DNA of 40,915 nucleotides, taken from NCBI GenBank assembly GCA_900548955.1, contig URMQ01000002.1, positions 1 to 40,915 of the forward strand, read 5' to 3'. The DNA comes from an uncultured Eggerthella sp. GTDB lineage: Bacteria > Actinomycetota > Coriobacteriia > Coriobacteriales > Eggerthellaceae. Of this stretch, positions 1-7,820 are shown in pieces. The number at the start of each line of letters is the position of its first letter. The stretch's first letter is position 1. The position numbers and the translations under genes were made by a program. A model generated the notes under the pieces. It searched no databases. It saw nothing but the letters and a program-made list of their open reading frames with translations, and had not been told where the DNA came from.

Positions 1-348
1 TGCGAGGCCTGCAAAAAGTAGCGGCCATCCGTCCACAGTGCGGCGGCGTCCGGCAACTGCCTCTTCAGCATTAAGCAATACAGGAACCGCCGTAACGGGA
101 ACCGCTAAAGCAACCAAGAGCAACGCAGCTGCAACCAGATGAACAAGGCGCCCGTCAAACGACAAGGTATTTGTACGCGCACCCATATGAGCGCCTATGT
201 TCGCGCCCTCACTTACCCTTTTACCAACCAGGAAAGTTTCTCGACGCGCATGCTTTCCTTGCATGTTTGTCTGTTCTCTCTGGGCGCTTGCATGCTTTGC
301 TTGGGCGCTTGCATGCTTTGCTGTATGTTTGAAATCTGAGTAGCGCAT
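1..348 (-). CDS. Partial membrane protein, N-terminal 116 residues only
   Basis: A minus-strand reading frame opens with ATG at 348 and runs off the window edge, so its stop is not seen. An AGGAG Shine-Dalgarno (SD) motif lies 7 nt upstream. The product starts with a basic, repetitive tail in which the 7-residue unit AKHASAQ occurs twice. A hydrophobic segment follows at about residues 71-90 (LVHLVAAALLLVALAVPV), then a short loop and the start of what may be a second membrane helix. It begins 40 nt after the MMPL transporter stop on the same strand, so the two are probably co-transcribed. I do not recognise the family; the visible part is too short and too biased for a functional call. Confidence 0.65.
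   Translation of the reverse strand, partial: MRYSDFKHTAKHASAQAKHASAQREQTNMQGKHARRETFLVGKRVSEGANIGAHMGARTNTLSFDGRLVHLVAAALLLVALAVPVTAVPVLLNAEEAVAGRRRTVDGWPLLFAGLA
281..322. repeat. 21-bp perfect tandem repeat, two copies, in frame
   Basis: The 21-bp unit at 281-301 is repeated exactly at 302-322, and a degenerate third copy seems to lie near 245-268. The period is 7 codons, so it produces the doubled AKHASAQ in the N-terminus of the partial minus-strand protein without shifting the frame. Confidence 0.9.
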
Positions 349-388
349 AGTTCTACTCCTCTTTCGAAATTGATATATCGTTACCTGC

Positions 389-2551
389 TTAACCGCTTGT
401 TATCTCACTACCGTTTGCCTTATCACAGTGCACTGCAATATTGCCCGCTCCGCTACTGGAAGCCAACGCTCCACCATGATAAAAGTGGGCTTTCCAGGTA
501 GTTTTTTCCACTACTTTATCAAGCAACAAGAACAAAATTGGAAGCAACAAGAACGTATTAAGCGCCGCGATAAAGGCACCTCGGCCAATCAGAGTACCCA
601 ATCCCGCCATAACGCCATTACTCGAAATAATGCCAATGAAGGCACCGCACACCGTAAGAATAGTTGCCGACGTTAAGATAGTAATTGCAGAATACGAAAT
701 GGCTGATAGCATAGCAGGGCGCTTCTCCATTTCGATACGCCTATCCAGATAAGCACGCGACAAAATAATGGTATAGTCCACTGTCGCACCCAGCATAATG
801 GCACTGATAATTAAGTACCCAATATACTGAATGGTTTCGCCTGTAAAGTACGGAATGGCCAAGTTAATCCAAATGGAAATTTCAATTGTTAGCAACAGCA
901 TAAGCGGAATACTTAAGCTGCGGAACATAATAAGCAAAACCAAACCAATAGCCACTACGGAAGCTATAAAAATGCGTAAAGAATCGTCATTAACAATAAG
1001 TGACATGTCATACGAAGTTACTGCCGATCCCACTAAATAGTTTTCGCCAGGATAGAATTCGTCTCCCACATCACGCAATGCCTGCACTAGCGCAAACGCC
1101 TCTTCACTTTCTCCTCCAACCGAAGTAGAAACTACGATTCGTGAATAACCGCCAGATACTAACTGCGATAATTCATCCGCAGGAACCACAGCACTTGGGA
1201 TGTTGGCAGAAACCGCCGTTACATAGGAAGTTACCGCCGAGACATTTTCTAGCGCTTCGATTTGCTTCACCATTTGAAGTTCGCGGCCCCAATCGCCCTC
1301 AGGCACCAGCATGACCCATTGCTCATTAGAACCAAACGTGTTCTGTATAGCGTTTGTTTCTTCATAAAGCTCAGAACCAGGCTCCACAAAACCGCTTGCG
1401 CCATACACAAAGTTAGGTTGCTTTTGACCTAGATAAGCAGGCACCGTAACAAGCGCGATGATAATAGTGAAGGGAACCGCTAAGCGCAAACATCCGCGCG
1501 CGAACCCATCAAACGAGGGCAAGAAATTGCGATGAGCTGTTTTGACAAGAAGTTTTTCGCTTGAAAGCACCAAAATAGGCAGTAGGAACAATACACACAG
1601 AAAACTAAAAACAATACCCTTAGCAAGAACGATGCCCATATCGGCGCCAATAAGAAACGCCATAACGCACAGCGAAAGGAAGCCGAAAAACGTTGTTGCT
1701 GCAGAAGATGCAATAACAGCAGCAGCTTTATGCATAGCAGCAACTGCTGCCGAATATGAATTCATGCCAGCCGCCTTGAAGCTACGGAAGGCATGGAGCA
1801 TAACTATGCCGTAGTCCATCGAAACGGCGAGCTGCAAAACTGCAGCACACATCTGGGTAATAAACGATATTTCGCCAAAAACAATATTGGTGCCTAAGTT
1901 GTACACAATAGAAATGCCGATGACCGACAAGAACAACACTGGTTCAAACCATGCTTCGCTAGTGAGTAATAGCAAACCTAAAATAACGAAGACCGCCATA
2001 ATTAGAATAAGCTGAATTTCAAAGTCAGATGAACCCTGGGCCACAGCAGAGTTAATTGCCTCTCCCGACATAGAAACATTAGTAGCACCGAGCGAGGTAG
2101 CTTCGTCACGGATAACATCCATGGTTTCAGCGGCAAGAGAGGTATCTAGGGCGACCTGATATAAATACGAATCACCCTTCTTGAAGGCGGCGACCACATC
2201 AGGATCATAGGTTTCCAACGGCACAGAAATATCGCACGTGGTTCCTAGCCACATGACATCTTCAACACCTGTTGTAGTTTCCATCTGGTTAGCTAGCTCT
2301 TGCGCTTCGGTTAGTGCTAAGCCTTCAACCATGATGTTTGAATTGGGCGTTGGTGCATCGAAGGCTTCTTCCATTACGCGCAAAGAAACCGTTGATTCTG
2401 AATTTTCTGGCAGATAATCAGAAAATTGATAATTGATTTTTACCTGTGGAATACAGACAACACAAAACACAAAAAATAGTGCAGCGACTACGATAACCAC
2501 TCGACGGTGCTTCAGTGCTCCATGAAATAATTTGTCGGCAAAAGCGTGCAC
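389..2551 (-). CDS. MMPL/RND-superfamily membrane transporter
   Basis: A 720-residue MMPL-family protein with the usual duplicated plan: one helix near residues 18-38, a large extracytoplasmic domain, five helices, a second external domain and a second helix bundle. The proton-relay Asp-Tyr pairs of the family are visible in both halves (SMDYGIVMLHAF and GATVDYTIILSRAY). Such proteins export lipids, glycolipids or drugs using the proton gradient; the substrate here cannot be told. The start is GTG at 2551 with AGGGA 8 nt upstream. The C-terminal tail is soluble and Gly/Ser-rich. It lies directly upstream of the partial membrane-protein gene (40-nt gap), so the two may work together. Confidence 0.88.
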   Translation of the reverse strand: MHAFADKLFHGALKHRRVVIVVAALFFVFCVVCIPQVKINYQFSDYLPENSESTVSLRVMEEAFDAPTPNSNIMVEGLALTEAQELANQMETTTGVEDVMWLGTTCDISVPLETYDPDVVAAFKKGDSYLYQVALDTSLAAETMDVIRDEATSLGATNVSMSGEAINSAVAQGSSDFEIQLILIMAVFVILGLLLLTSEAWFEPVLFLSVIGISIVYNLGTNIVFGEISFITQMCAAVLQLAVSMDYGIVMLHAFRSFKAAGMNSYSAAVAAMHKAAAVIASSAATTFFGFLSLCVMAFLIGADMGIVLAKGIVFSFLCVLFLLPILVLSSEKLLVKTAHRNFLPSFDGFARGCLRLAVPFTIIIALVTVPAYLGQKQPNFVYGASGFVEPGSELYEETNAIQNTFGSNEQWVMLVPEGDWGRELQMVKQIEALENVSAVTSYVTAVSANIPSAVVPADELSQLVSGGYSRIVVSTSVGGESEEAFALVQALRDVGDEFYPGENYLVGSAVTSYDMSLIVNDDSLRIFIASVVAIGLVLLIMFRSLSIPLMLLLTIEISIWINLAIPYFTGETIQYIGYLIISAIMLGATVDYTIILSRAYLDRRIEMEKRPAMLSAISYSAITILTSATILTVCGAFIGIISSNGVMAGLGTLIGRGAFIAALNTFLLLPILFLLLDKVVEKTTWKAHFYHGGALASSSGAGNIAVHCDKANGSEITSG

Positions 2552-2594
2552 GTTGCTAATCCCTACTTATTGGTAGCCCCATTGTTTACACAAG

Positions 2595-2734
2595 CATTTG
2601 CAGCACTTATAACATCCCGCCTAAAACATCCGCAGCGCCAAAATATTCGCAGTGTTTAAACGTTTACGGCATTCGAGACGTTTGCGACACCCGAAACAGT
2701 TGCGGTACTCGCAATATTTGCAGCGCCCATAACA
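2595..2734. repeat. Degenerate 18-bp tandem repeats upstream of rlmH
   Basis: From 2627 to 2734 the sequence can be cut into six consecutive 18-mers (starts 2627, 2645, 2663, 2681, 2699, 2717). They share an approximate core TTTGCRGCRCYCRWAACA. A related 18-mer at 2595 is separated from them by a 14-nt unit. The block fills most of the space between the divergent MMPL and rlmH genes. I see no coding frame or symmetric site in it. Confidence 0.65.
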
Positions 2735-2794
2735 ATCAGTATGATTATGGCGGTATTCTATTTAGCTGCTTATCCCTATTGTAAAGGAGTATTC

Positions 2795-3238
2795 ATGCTG
2801 TCTATAACGATTTTTGCCGTCGGAAAATTGAAAGAATCGTTTTGGAAAGACGCATGTGCAGAATACCTGAAGCGTTTAGGAGCCTATGCGAAGGTCTCTA
2901 TTCGCGAAATTCCCGACTCAAACAAGGAGCGCGAAGCAGACGCTTTGCTGCACAACCTGCCCGAACACTGCCCTATTCTTTTACTTGATATCAAGGGGAA
3001 AGAAACTTCAAGCGAAGAACTTGCCACAAAATTAGACTCGTACTCACTTTCGGGAGAATCGCAGCTGGTCTTCGTCATTGGTGGAAGCGACGGCGTAACT
3101 AAAGAAATCAAGCAGAAAGCAACCGAACGAATCAGCTTCGGCCCTATCACATTACCGCACAATTTGGCTCGCGTTGTGCTACTAGAGCAAATCTACCGTG
3201 CATTTAAAATTTCGCGCGGGGAGCCCTATCACAAGTAA
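2795..3238 (+). CDS. rlmH: 23S rRNA (pseudouridine(1915)-N3)-methyltransferase RlmH
   Basis: A 147-residue SPOUT-class methyltransferase that methylates pseudouridine 1915 in helix 69 of 23S rRNA on assembled ribosomes. The family signatures are clear: the N-terminal ITIFAVGKLKE strand, the cofactor loop FVIGGSDGV, and the C-terminal knot with the terminal RGEPYHK. I chose ATG 2795, which has AAAGGAGT five nt upstream. The frame stays open to an ATG at 2741, but that would add 18 residues absent from the family and has no SD motif. The length is slightly below the usual 155-160. It stands alone, divergent from the MMPL gene. Confidence 0.95.
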   Translation: MLSITIFAVGKLKESFWKDACAEYLKRLGAYAKVSIREIPDSNKEREADALLHNLPEHCPILLLDIKGKETSSEELATKLDSYSLSGESQLVFVIGGSDGVTKEIKQKATERISFGPITLPHNLARVVLLEQIYRAFKISRGEPYHK

Positions 3239-3331
3239 GCAAAACAAATTCAATCCAAATCGTTAGTCTTACTTACCTTACTAATGAACTTTGCTGGTTT
3301 GGGTTAGCTTGCTAATTCTCCGGACGTAGCC

Positions 3332-3367
3332 GACCCAACAGCCTTTGCTGACCCAGCAGCCTTTGCT
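3332..3367. repeat. 18-bp tandem repeat after the LCP gene
   Basis: Two 18-bp units (3332-3349 and 3350-3367) differ at one base: gacccaacagcctttgct and gacccagcagcctttgct. They sit between the convergent rlmH and LCP stops, where no clear hairpin terminator is visible. Confidence 0.8.
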
Positions 3368-3389
3368 TGCTTGGTTGGCTTAACTGGCT

Positions 3390-5066
3390 CTACCGCCAGT
3401 CCGATCCAACCACAACAAGGAAATCACCCGAGAACGCATAGGTGCCATCGTTTTGCATAACTTCACCTACACCAAGCAAGCCAGCAATTTTTTCTGCCTG
3501 GGCTGCCTGAGATGAATCTTCATACACAATGATGGTTTTTGAATAATTGAAATCATCCGCGTTGCCTGTTTCAATAATGGCGCCATCGGGAGAAAGCTTT
3601 GAAGCGGCTTCGTTAGCGCAACCAGCAATACCACTGCCATTCTTCACGGAAATATGTACCCCAGAAAGGGAAGCACTGCTCGATGAAGAACTAGAAGATC
3701 CCGCTGAAGAATCAGTATTGCCCGATCCGCCACCACCAGCTGATGACATAGTAGCGCCCGATGCTTCGTCAATTTGTGTTTCTTCAGTAGGAGATAAGCC
3801 TTGCTTTACGCGATCCATCATTTCTTCCCATGCAGAAACATCTACTTCTTCCCACCAAATATCATTTTCATATACCGAAGTAGTAGGAACAGCGGCTGTA
3901 TAGACATTGTTTGAAACATCCATACCGATCATAGCTTGAGCAAGACCAATCAAGCCGGTAACGCTATAGTCGGTTGTTACATATTCAGCCAAAGTACTTA
4001 CCGTATTAGTGATAGTAGCCACATCGGAATTCATAACTTTTTCCATAATGGCAGAAAGTACTAAGCGCTGATTAGCTGCACGAATTGCATCGCCATTACC
4101 AATATCATCATAGTTGTGACGGCTACGGCAAAGAATGAGCGCTTGTTCACCGTTGAGTGTTTGCAAACCAGCATCAACATGTCCGCCCGCCATATCGTCA
4201 TTGATTTCCATAGGAACATCAACTTCAATACCGCCCAAAGCATCTACGACCGCTTTGAAACCATCGAAGTCAATTTCTGCATAGTGGCTGATAGGCACAT
4301 CAGCTAGGTCAGATACCGTATCAACCGCAAGAGATGCACCACCAAAGGCATATGCGGCATTTATCTTTTGTTCGCCATAACCAGGCAAATTAATTCTGGT
4401 ATCACGCGGAATAGAAATTAAGGTTACTTCTTTTTCTTTCGGATCAACACGCGCAAGGATCATGGAGTCAGTTCGGTATGCGCCACCATATTCGCCAGAA
4501 GCTTCACGGTCTTCTGATTTATCTGCACCAATTAATAACATATAGAATGGATCAGAAGGAGAATCCGTTACAGCAAGAGAGTTCAAAAGATCCGCATCCA
4601 AATCATCACGCAAAGAACTGTCAACTTGACTGATGTATGCCCAGGCGGCACCCATGCCTCCCAGTAACAAAACACAAACTACTGCAAGAGAAATAAATAG
4701 GATGCGCTTACGTTTAGCTTTCTTTTTGCGTTCATGTTGCTGACGAACAAATTCGCGGCTCTTTGCATTTTGTGTATAACGATAATTCGCTCCCGCAGGA
4801 GTGATAGGCACATAATTATTTTGACCACCATTTGAACGATGCGTTGACGAGCCATAATTGCTTGCACTATACGCATTTACGCCTGCGCCATTGCGGCGAG
4901 GCGTATTGGATGCACTTTGATGCCCATACGCAGAACGATCAAACGACCCTGCATTCTGCTCACGAGAAGTACGTGAGCTACCCATCTGGCGACGGGAATG
5001 AGGATGTTCGGCATTCTTGCGTGAGCGACTTGAACGCTTTGTTGGTTTGTTATTTGAAGCAAACAT
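3390..5066 (-). CDS. LytR-CpsA-Psr (LCP) family glycopolymer transferase with LytR_C domain
   Basis: A 558-residue type II membrane protein. It has a long basic Ser/Arg/Asn-rich cytoplasmic tail, one membrane helix (ILFISLAVVCVLLLGGMGAA) and an external LCP domain. LCP signatures include YRTDSMILARVD, ISIPRDTRI, KINAAYAFGG and LGGIEVDVP, plus the late Arg residues of the pyrophosphate-binding site (CRSRHNYDDIGNGDAIR). After a Gly/Ser linker it ends in a LytR_C domain (HISVKNGSGIAG). LCP enzymes move undecaprenyl-linked glycopolymers onto peptidoglycan. The frame stays open to a TTG at 5102, but that TTG overlaps a good -35 element, so I chose ATG 5066. Neither start has an SD motif, which suggests a leaderless transcript. 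Confidence 0.92.
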   Translation of the reverse strand: MFASNNKPTKRSSRSRKNAEHPHSRRQMGSSRTSREQNAGSFDRSAYGHQSASNTPRRNGAGVNAYSASNYGSSTHRSNGGQNNYVPITPAGANYRYTQNAKSREFVRQQHERKKKAKRKRILFISLAVVCVLLLGGMGAAWAYISQVDSSLRDDLDADLLNSLAVTDSPSDPFYMLLIGADKSEDREASGEYGGAYRTDSMILARVDPKEKEVTLISIPRDTRINLPGYGEQKINAAYAFGGASLAVDTVSDLADVPISHYAEIDFDGFKAVVDALGGIEVDVPMEINDDMAGGHVDAGLQTLNGEQALILCRSRHNYDDIGNGDAIRAANQRLVLSAIMEKVMNSDVATITNTVSTLAEYVTTDYSVTGLIGLAQAMIGMDVSNNVYTAAVPTTSVYENDIWWEEVDVSAWEEMMDRVKQGLSPTEETQIDEASGATMSSAGGGGSGNTDSSAGSSSSSSSSASLSGVHISVKNGSGIAGCANEAASKLSPDGAIIETGNADDFNYSKTIIVYEDSSQAAQAEKIAGLLGVGEVMQNDGTYAFSGDFLVVVGSDWR

Positions 5067-5073
5067 GCATTCA

Positions 5074-5102
5074 ATAATGCAAATAATTATTACTTTGCGC
5101 AA
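5074..5102 (-). promoter_or_regulatory. Candidate promoter for a leaderless LCP transcript
   Basis: On the minus strand TTGCGC (5102-5097), a 17-nt spacer and CATTAT (5079-5074) are followed by 7 nt and the ATG. Transcription would start at or next to the start codon, which fits the absence of an SD motif. The -35 matches consensus in only three positions. Confidence 0.4.
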
Positions 5103-5257
5103 ATAAATTCGGCAAAAACCATATATTGCACGGAAAATGGATACTATTTCGTAGGTTTTGTGGGTTTTCGCTACAAGTTGAAACCCTCTTATAAAGATTT
5201 AACAACCTTTACCATAACGGTCGAAGCGAATCCTAAAGCGAACTCGAACGAGCAAAA

Positions 5258-5314
5258 ACTTAAGCTAGCCCGTTTAACTTAAGCTAGCCCGTTTAACTTA
5301 AGCTAGCCCGTTTA
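5258..5314. repeat. 19-bp perfect tandem repeat, three copies
   Basis: The unit acttaagctagcccgttta occurs three times head to tail without a mismatch, starting at 5258, 5277 and 5296. It lies in the gap of about 275 nt between the MurT-GatD stop and the LCP start. The unit contains CTTAAG and GCTAGC palindromes. No other function is visible. Confidence 0.95.
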
Positions 5315-5341
5315 GGAAAAAACTCCTACTATACAAACTGC

Positions 5342-7513
5342 CTACAAAACCCCTAGACGTTGCACCATGTAATTGTTGGCTTCCTTTTCTACCGAATCAT
5401 CCAAAGCAGCCAGCTTTACTGGTGCGTCTAATTTCAATTTACGCTGCAATGCCACCGAAATTAAATGATCAGCAATTTCTGGATTCTTACCCAATAAAGG
5501 ACCATGTAAGTAGGTGCCTATACAATTGCGATACAACACGCCATCAGCGCCAGATACATCATCATTTCCGTGACCCACCTGGGAAACCACCTTACCAAAA
5601 GGCTTCACGCCAAGGCCAAGCTTGGTGCGCCCTGCATGGTTTTCATAACCTACTACTGGCAACTGCGCTAAAGGAGACGAAAGTACGATGTTATCTATCA
5701 GGCGATCAAAACCCGTACCCGCGCGAAGTGTTTCAGCATTAATGATGGACAACCCTTCTACTTCTTCATCGCCCATCAACCAACGACTGCCTAATATCTG
5801 ATATCCACCACAGATAGCAAGTAGCGCTCCGTCGTTTTCAATATAGCGTTGCAAATCTTCCTTCATAGCAAACAGCACTTCAGAAGCAAGCTTCTGTTCG
5901 CGATCAGGCCCGCCACCAAGCATAACTATGTCAGCGTTATCTAAATCTGCCTCTTCCCCGTAATGCACCGCCTGCACTTCAACAGGAATTCCACGCCATA
6001 CGCAACGCTGCGCCAACACACGCACATTGCCACCATCGCCGTAGAGATTAAGTAGATCAGGGAAAAGGTGAACGATGCGCAACGGATTTTCCGCAAGAGC
6101 CTCTACCCCTTCTTGCTGAACACGTGCATGCGTTTTATGTACAGGTTCAGTGGTTCCTTCCGTTACCTGCGCAGCTTCCGTTTTATCCGCACGCGCCATT
6201 AAAGAATCACGCACCGCAGGAAGCGATGTGTAATTCGCAATGGCATACATCTTCCAATCAGCAGGCATGGTAAGAGCTTCATCTACCATTTCGTCTACAT
6301 TATTAATAGTACGAGCTTCGATACCTGCATAACGAAGACGCAGCTGCAAATCGTTCTTGCGAATGCCTCCTGCATACACCACAACATCTTCCTGTTCAGC
6401 AAGCTCCTCAAAATCGCAGTCCCAAATCCAGGAAATATCGTGACCATCCGCTTCATTATCGTTGATAAAGAATGCTGCCACCTTCTTACCCTCTGCTTGG
6501 GTGATAAGTTTCATGTTTTGATTAAAGCCAGTAGGGTTCTTCGCCAAATTAAGCAAAACAGGCCTGCCCTGTATAGTTAAAGATTGCAAACGACCATTCT
6601 GCGGATCGAATAGATCCACCGCCTGCTGGAATACCTCATCGTTCACCCCGGCACAATGCGAAGCCAGCCATGCCGCCATAACGTTGTAGATCATATACAC
6701 GCCTGCACGCTGCGCGCGCAACGAAACACTAGCACCTGTAGCGCGCTCTTCTACGTCGAAGATAATTTCGTCACCAAACACCGCATGTTTTGCCGCAAAA
6801 TCCAATTCGGGACGCTTAAAACCACAGTTTGGACAAGAATACGTACCCAGCTGACCATATTGGCGGTATTCATAGGTGAACATTGCCGAACAGCGCTGGC
6901 ACATTTGTGCATCGCTTACGACATTTTGCTGCTGGTGCAAATCCTCTCCAACGCCAAATGAAATAGCTTTATTAGGAACACGCAAAGCAACCATGGCGCA
7001 CAAGGGATCGTCAGCGTTATAGAGCAATACCGTATCGGGCGATTCGGTAAGCGCTTGGACGATAGCATCCTGCACGCGGTCTATTTCGCCACAACGATCA
7101 AGCTGGTCACGGAACAAATTCAAAAGCAACACGTAGCTTGCCTGCACCTGCGGCAATGTATGGGCAAGCCACAATTCATCCGATTCGAAAACTGCCCATT
7201 GGGCACCTTTAGACTGTAGCAGCGTAGCAGCAACGCCGTATGCAAGATTAGCACCCGTTCTGTTGCAAGCAACGGTTTTACCCTGACGCTCCAATGCATC
7301 GGCAATCATATTAGTAATGGTAGTTTTACCGTTGGTACCCACCACTACAATGGAACCTTCGGTAATCTTACTCATAGATTCAGCAATAATTCGAGGGTCA
7401 AGCTTTAAAGCTATTTTGCCCGGCATGTTTGCTGCAGGACGTTTCGCAAGATGACGTAAACCCCACGTGCTTACCGAACAAGCTGAACTTGCTAATAGTT
7501 TTCGTATGCTCAT
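5342..7513 (-). CDS. murT-gatD: Single-chain MurT-GatD lipid II isoglutamine synthase (fusion)
   Basis: A 723-residue protein joining the two subunits that amidate D-Glu of lipid II to D-isoglutamine. Residues 1-440 are MurT: Mur-ligase P-loop GTNGKTT (59-65), a Cys4 zinc ribbon (C205, C208, C227, C230), and the MurT signature NDNEADGHDISWIWD holding the likely catalytic Asp356. A 35-residue charged linker follows. Residues 478-690 are GatD, a class I glutamine amidotransferase with nucleophile Cys568 (AICGGYQILG) and His670 (GTYLHGP). Both active sites look intact. MurT and GatD are normally separate, adjacent genes; here one frame runs through. The start ATG has GAGAGGGA upstream. It sits near the LCP gene, consistent with a wall function. 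Confidence 0.93.
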   Translation of the reverse strand: MSIRKLLASSACSVSTWGLRHLAKRPAANMPGKIALKLDPRIIAESMSKITEGSIVVVGTNGKTTITNMIADALERQGKTVACNRTGANLAYGVAATLLQSKGAQWAVFESDELWLAHTLPQVQASYVLLLNLFRDQLDRCGEIDRVQDAIVQALTESPDTVLLYNADDPLCAMVALRVPNKAISFGVGEDLHQQQNVVSDAQMCQRCSAMFTYEYRQYGQLGTYSCPNCGFKRPELDFAAKHAVFGDEIIFDVEERATGASVSLRAQRAGVYMIYNVMAAWLASHCAGVNDEVFQQAVDLFDPQNGRLQSLTIQGRPVLLNLAKNPTGFNQNMKLITQAEGKKVAAFFINDNEADGHDISWIWDCDFEELAEQEDVVVYAGGIRKNDLQLRLRYAGIEARTINNVDEMVDEALTMPADWKMYAIANYTSLPAVRDSLMARADKTEAAQVTEGTTEPVHKTHARVQQEGVEALAENPLRIVHLFPDLLNLYGDGGNVRVLAQRCVWRGIPVEVQAVHYGEEADLDNADIVMLGGGPDREQKLASEVLFAMKEDLQRYIENDGALLAICGGYQILGSRWLMGDEEVEGLSIINAETLRAGTGFDRLIDNIVLSSPLAQLPVVGYENHAGRTKLGLGVKPFGKVVSQVGHGNDDVSGADGVLYRNCIGTYLHGPLLGKNPEIADHLISVALQRKLKLDAPVKLAALDDSVEKEANNYMVQRLGVL

Positions 7514-7820
7514 AGCATCCCTCTCTGCGTATAGATATCAGGGAAATAATACGGTATCTGGGTGCGACTTCGCCATAACGCATTAAAAACGCGCAATTAT
7601 AGGTTCTATCCATAAATTCTATAGGCTGTGCCTTTAGTTTGAACCTGTACTTTCTATAGGAGTAAATCTGCCTAACTCATCGATTCGCGCTATACTTTCA
7701 TCGAATACGTCGAGGGGTTTATTTGTGCGTATTCAGGAATGAGGGGGAATAGTCCCAAGGGGAAAATTCCAAAAGTTGACAAGCATGCCCTTGCGTTCTT
7801 GTCGTATGAAGTGAGGATCT
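7514..7820. other. Divergent intergenic region, MurT-GatD / acyl-CoA ligase
   Basis: About 307 nt between divergent genes. It holds the SD motifs of both, a TATACT hexamer and an inverted repeat (listed separately), and a TTGACA at about 7775 without a well-spaced -10. No small gene with a credible ribosome site is visible. Confidence 0.6.
7691..7734 (+). promoter_or_regulatory. Possible promoter and inverted repeat upstream of the acyl-CoA ligase
   Basis: A -10-like TATACT lies at 7691-7696 without a good -35. Just downstream, GAATACG (7703-7709) and CGTATTC (7728-7734) form perfect 7-bp inverted arms around an 18-nt spacer. The repeat would fall at the transcription start, so it could be an operator or a 5'-leader hairpin. 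Confidence 0.35.

Noticed and set aside
2595..2734. Resemblance of the 18-bp block to a CRISPR array
   Set aside because: Units are contiguous without spacers, degenerate, too short, and there are no cas genes.
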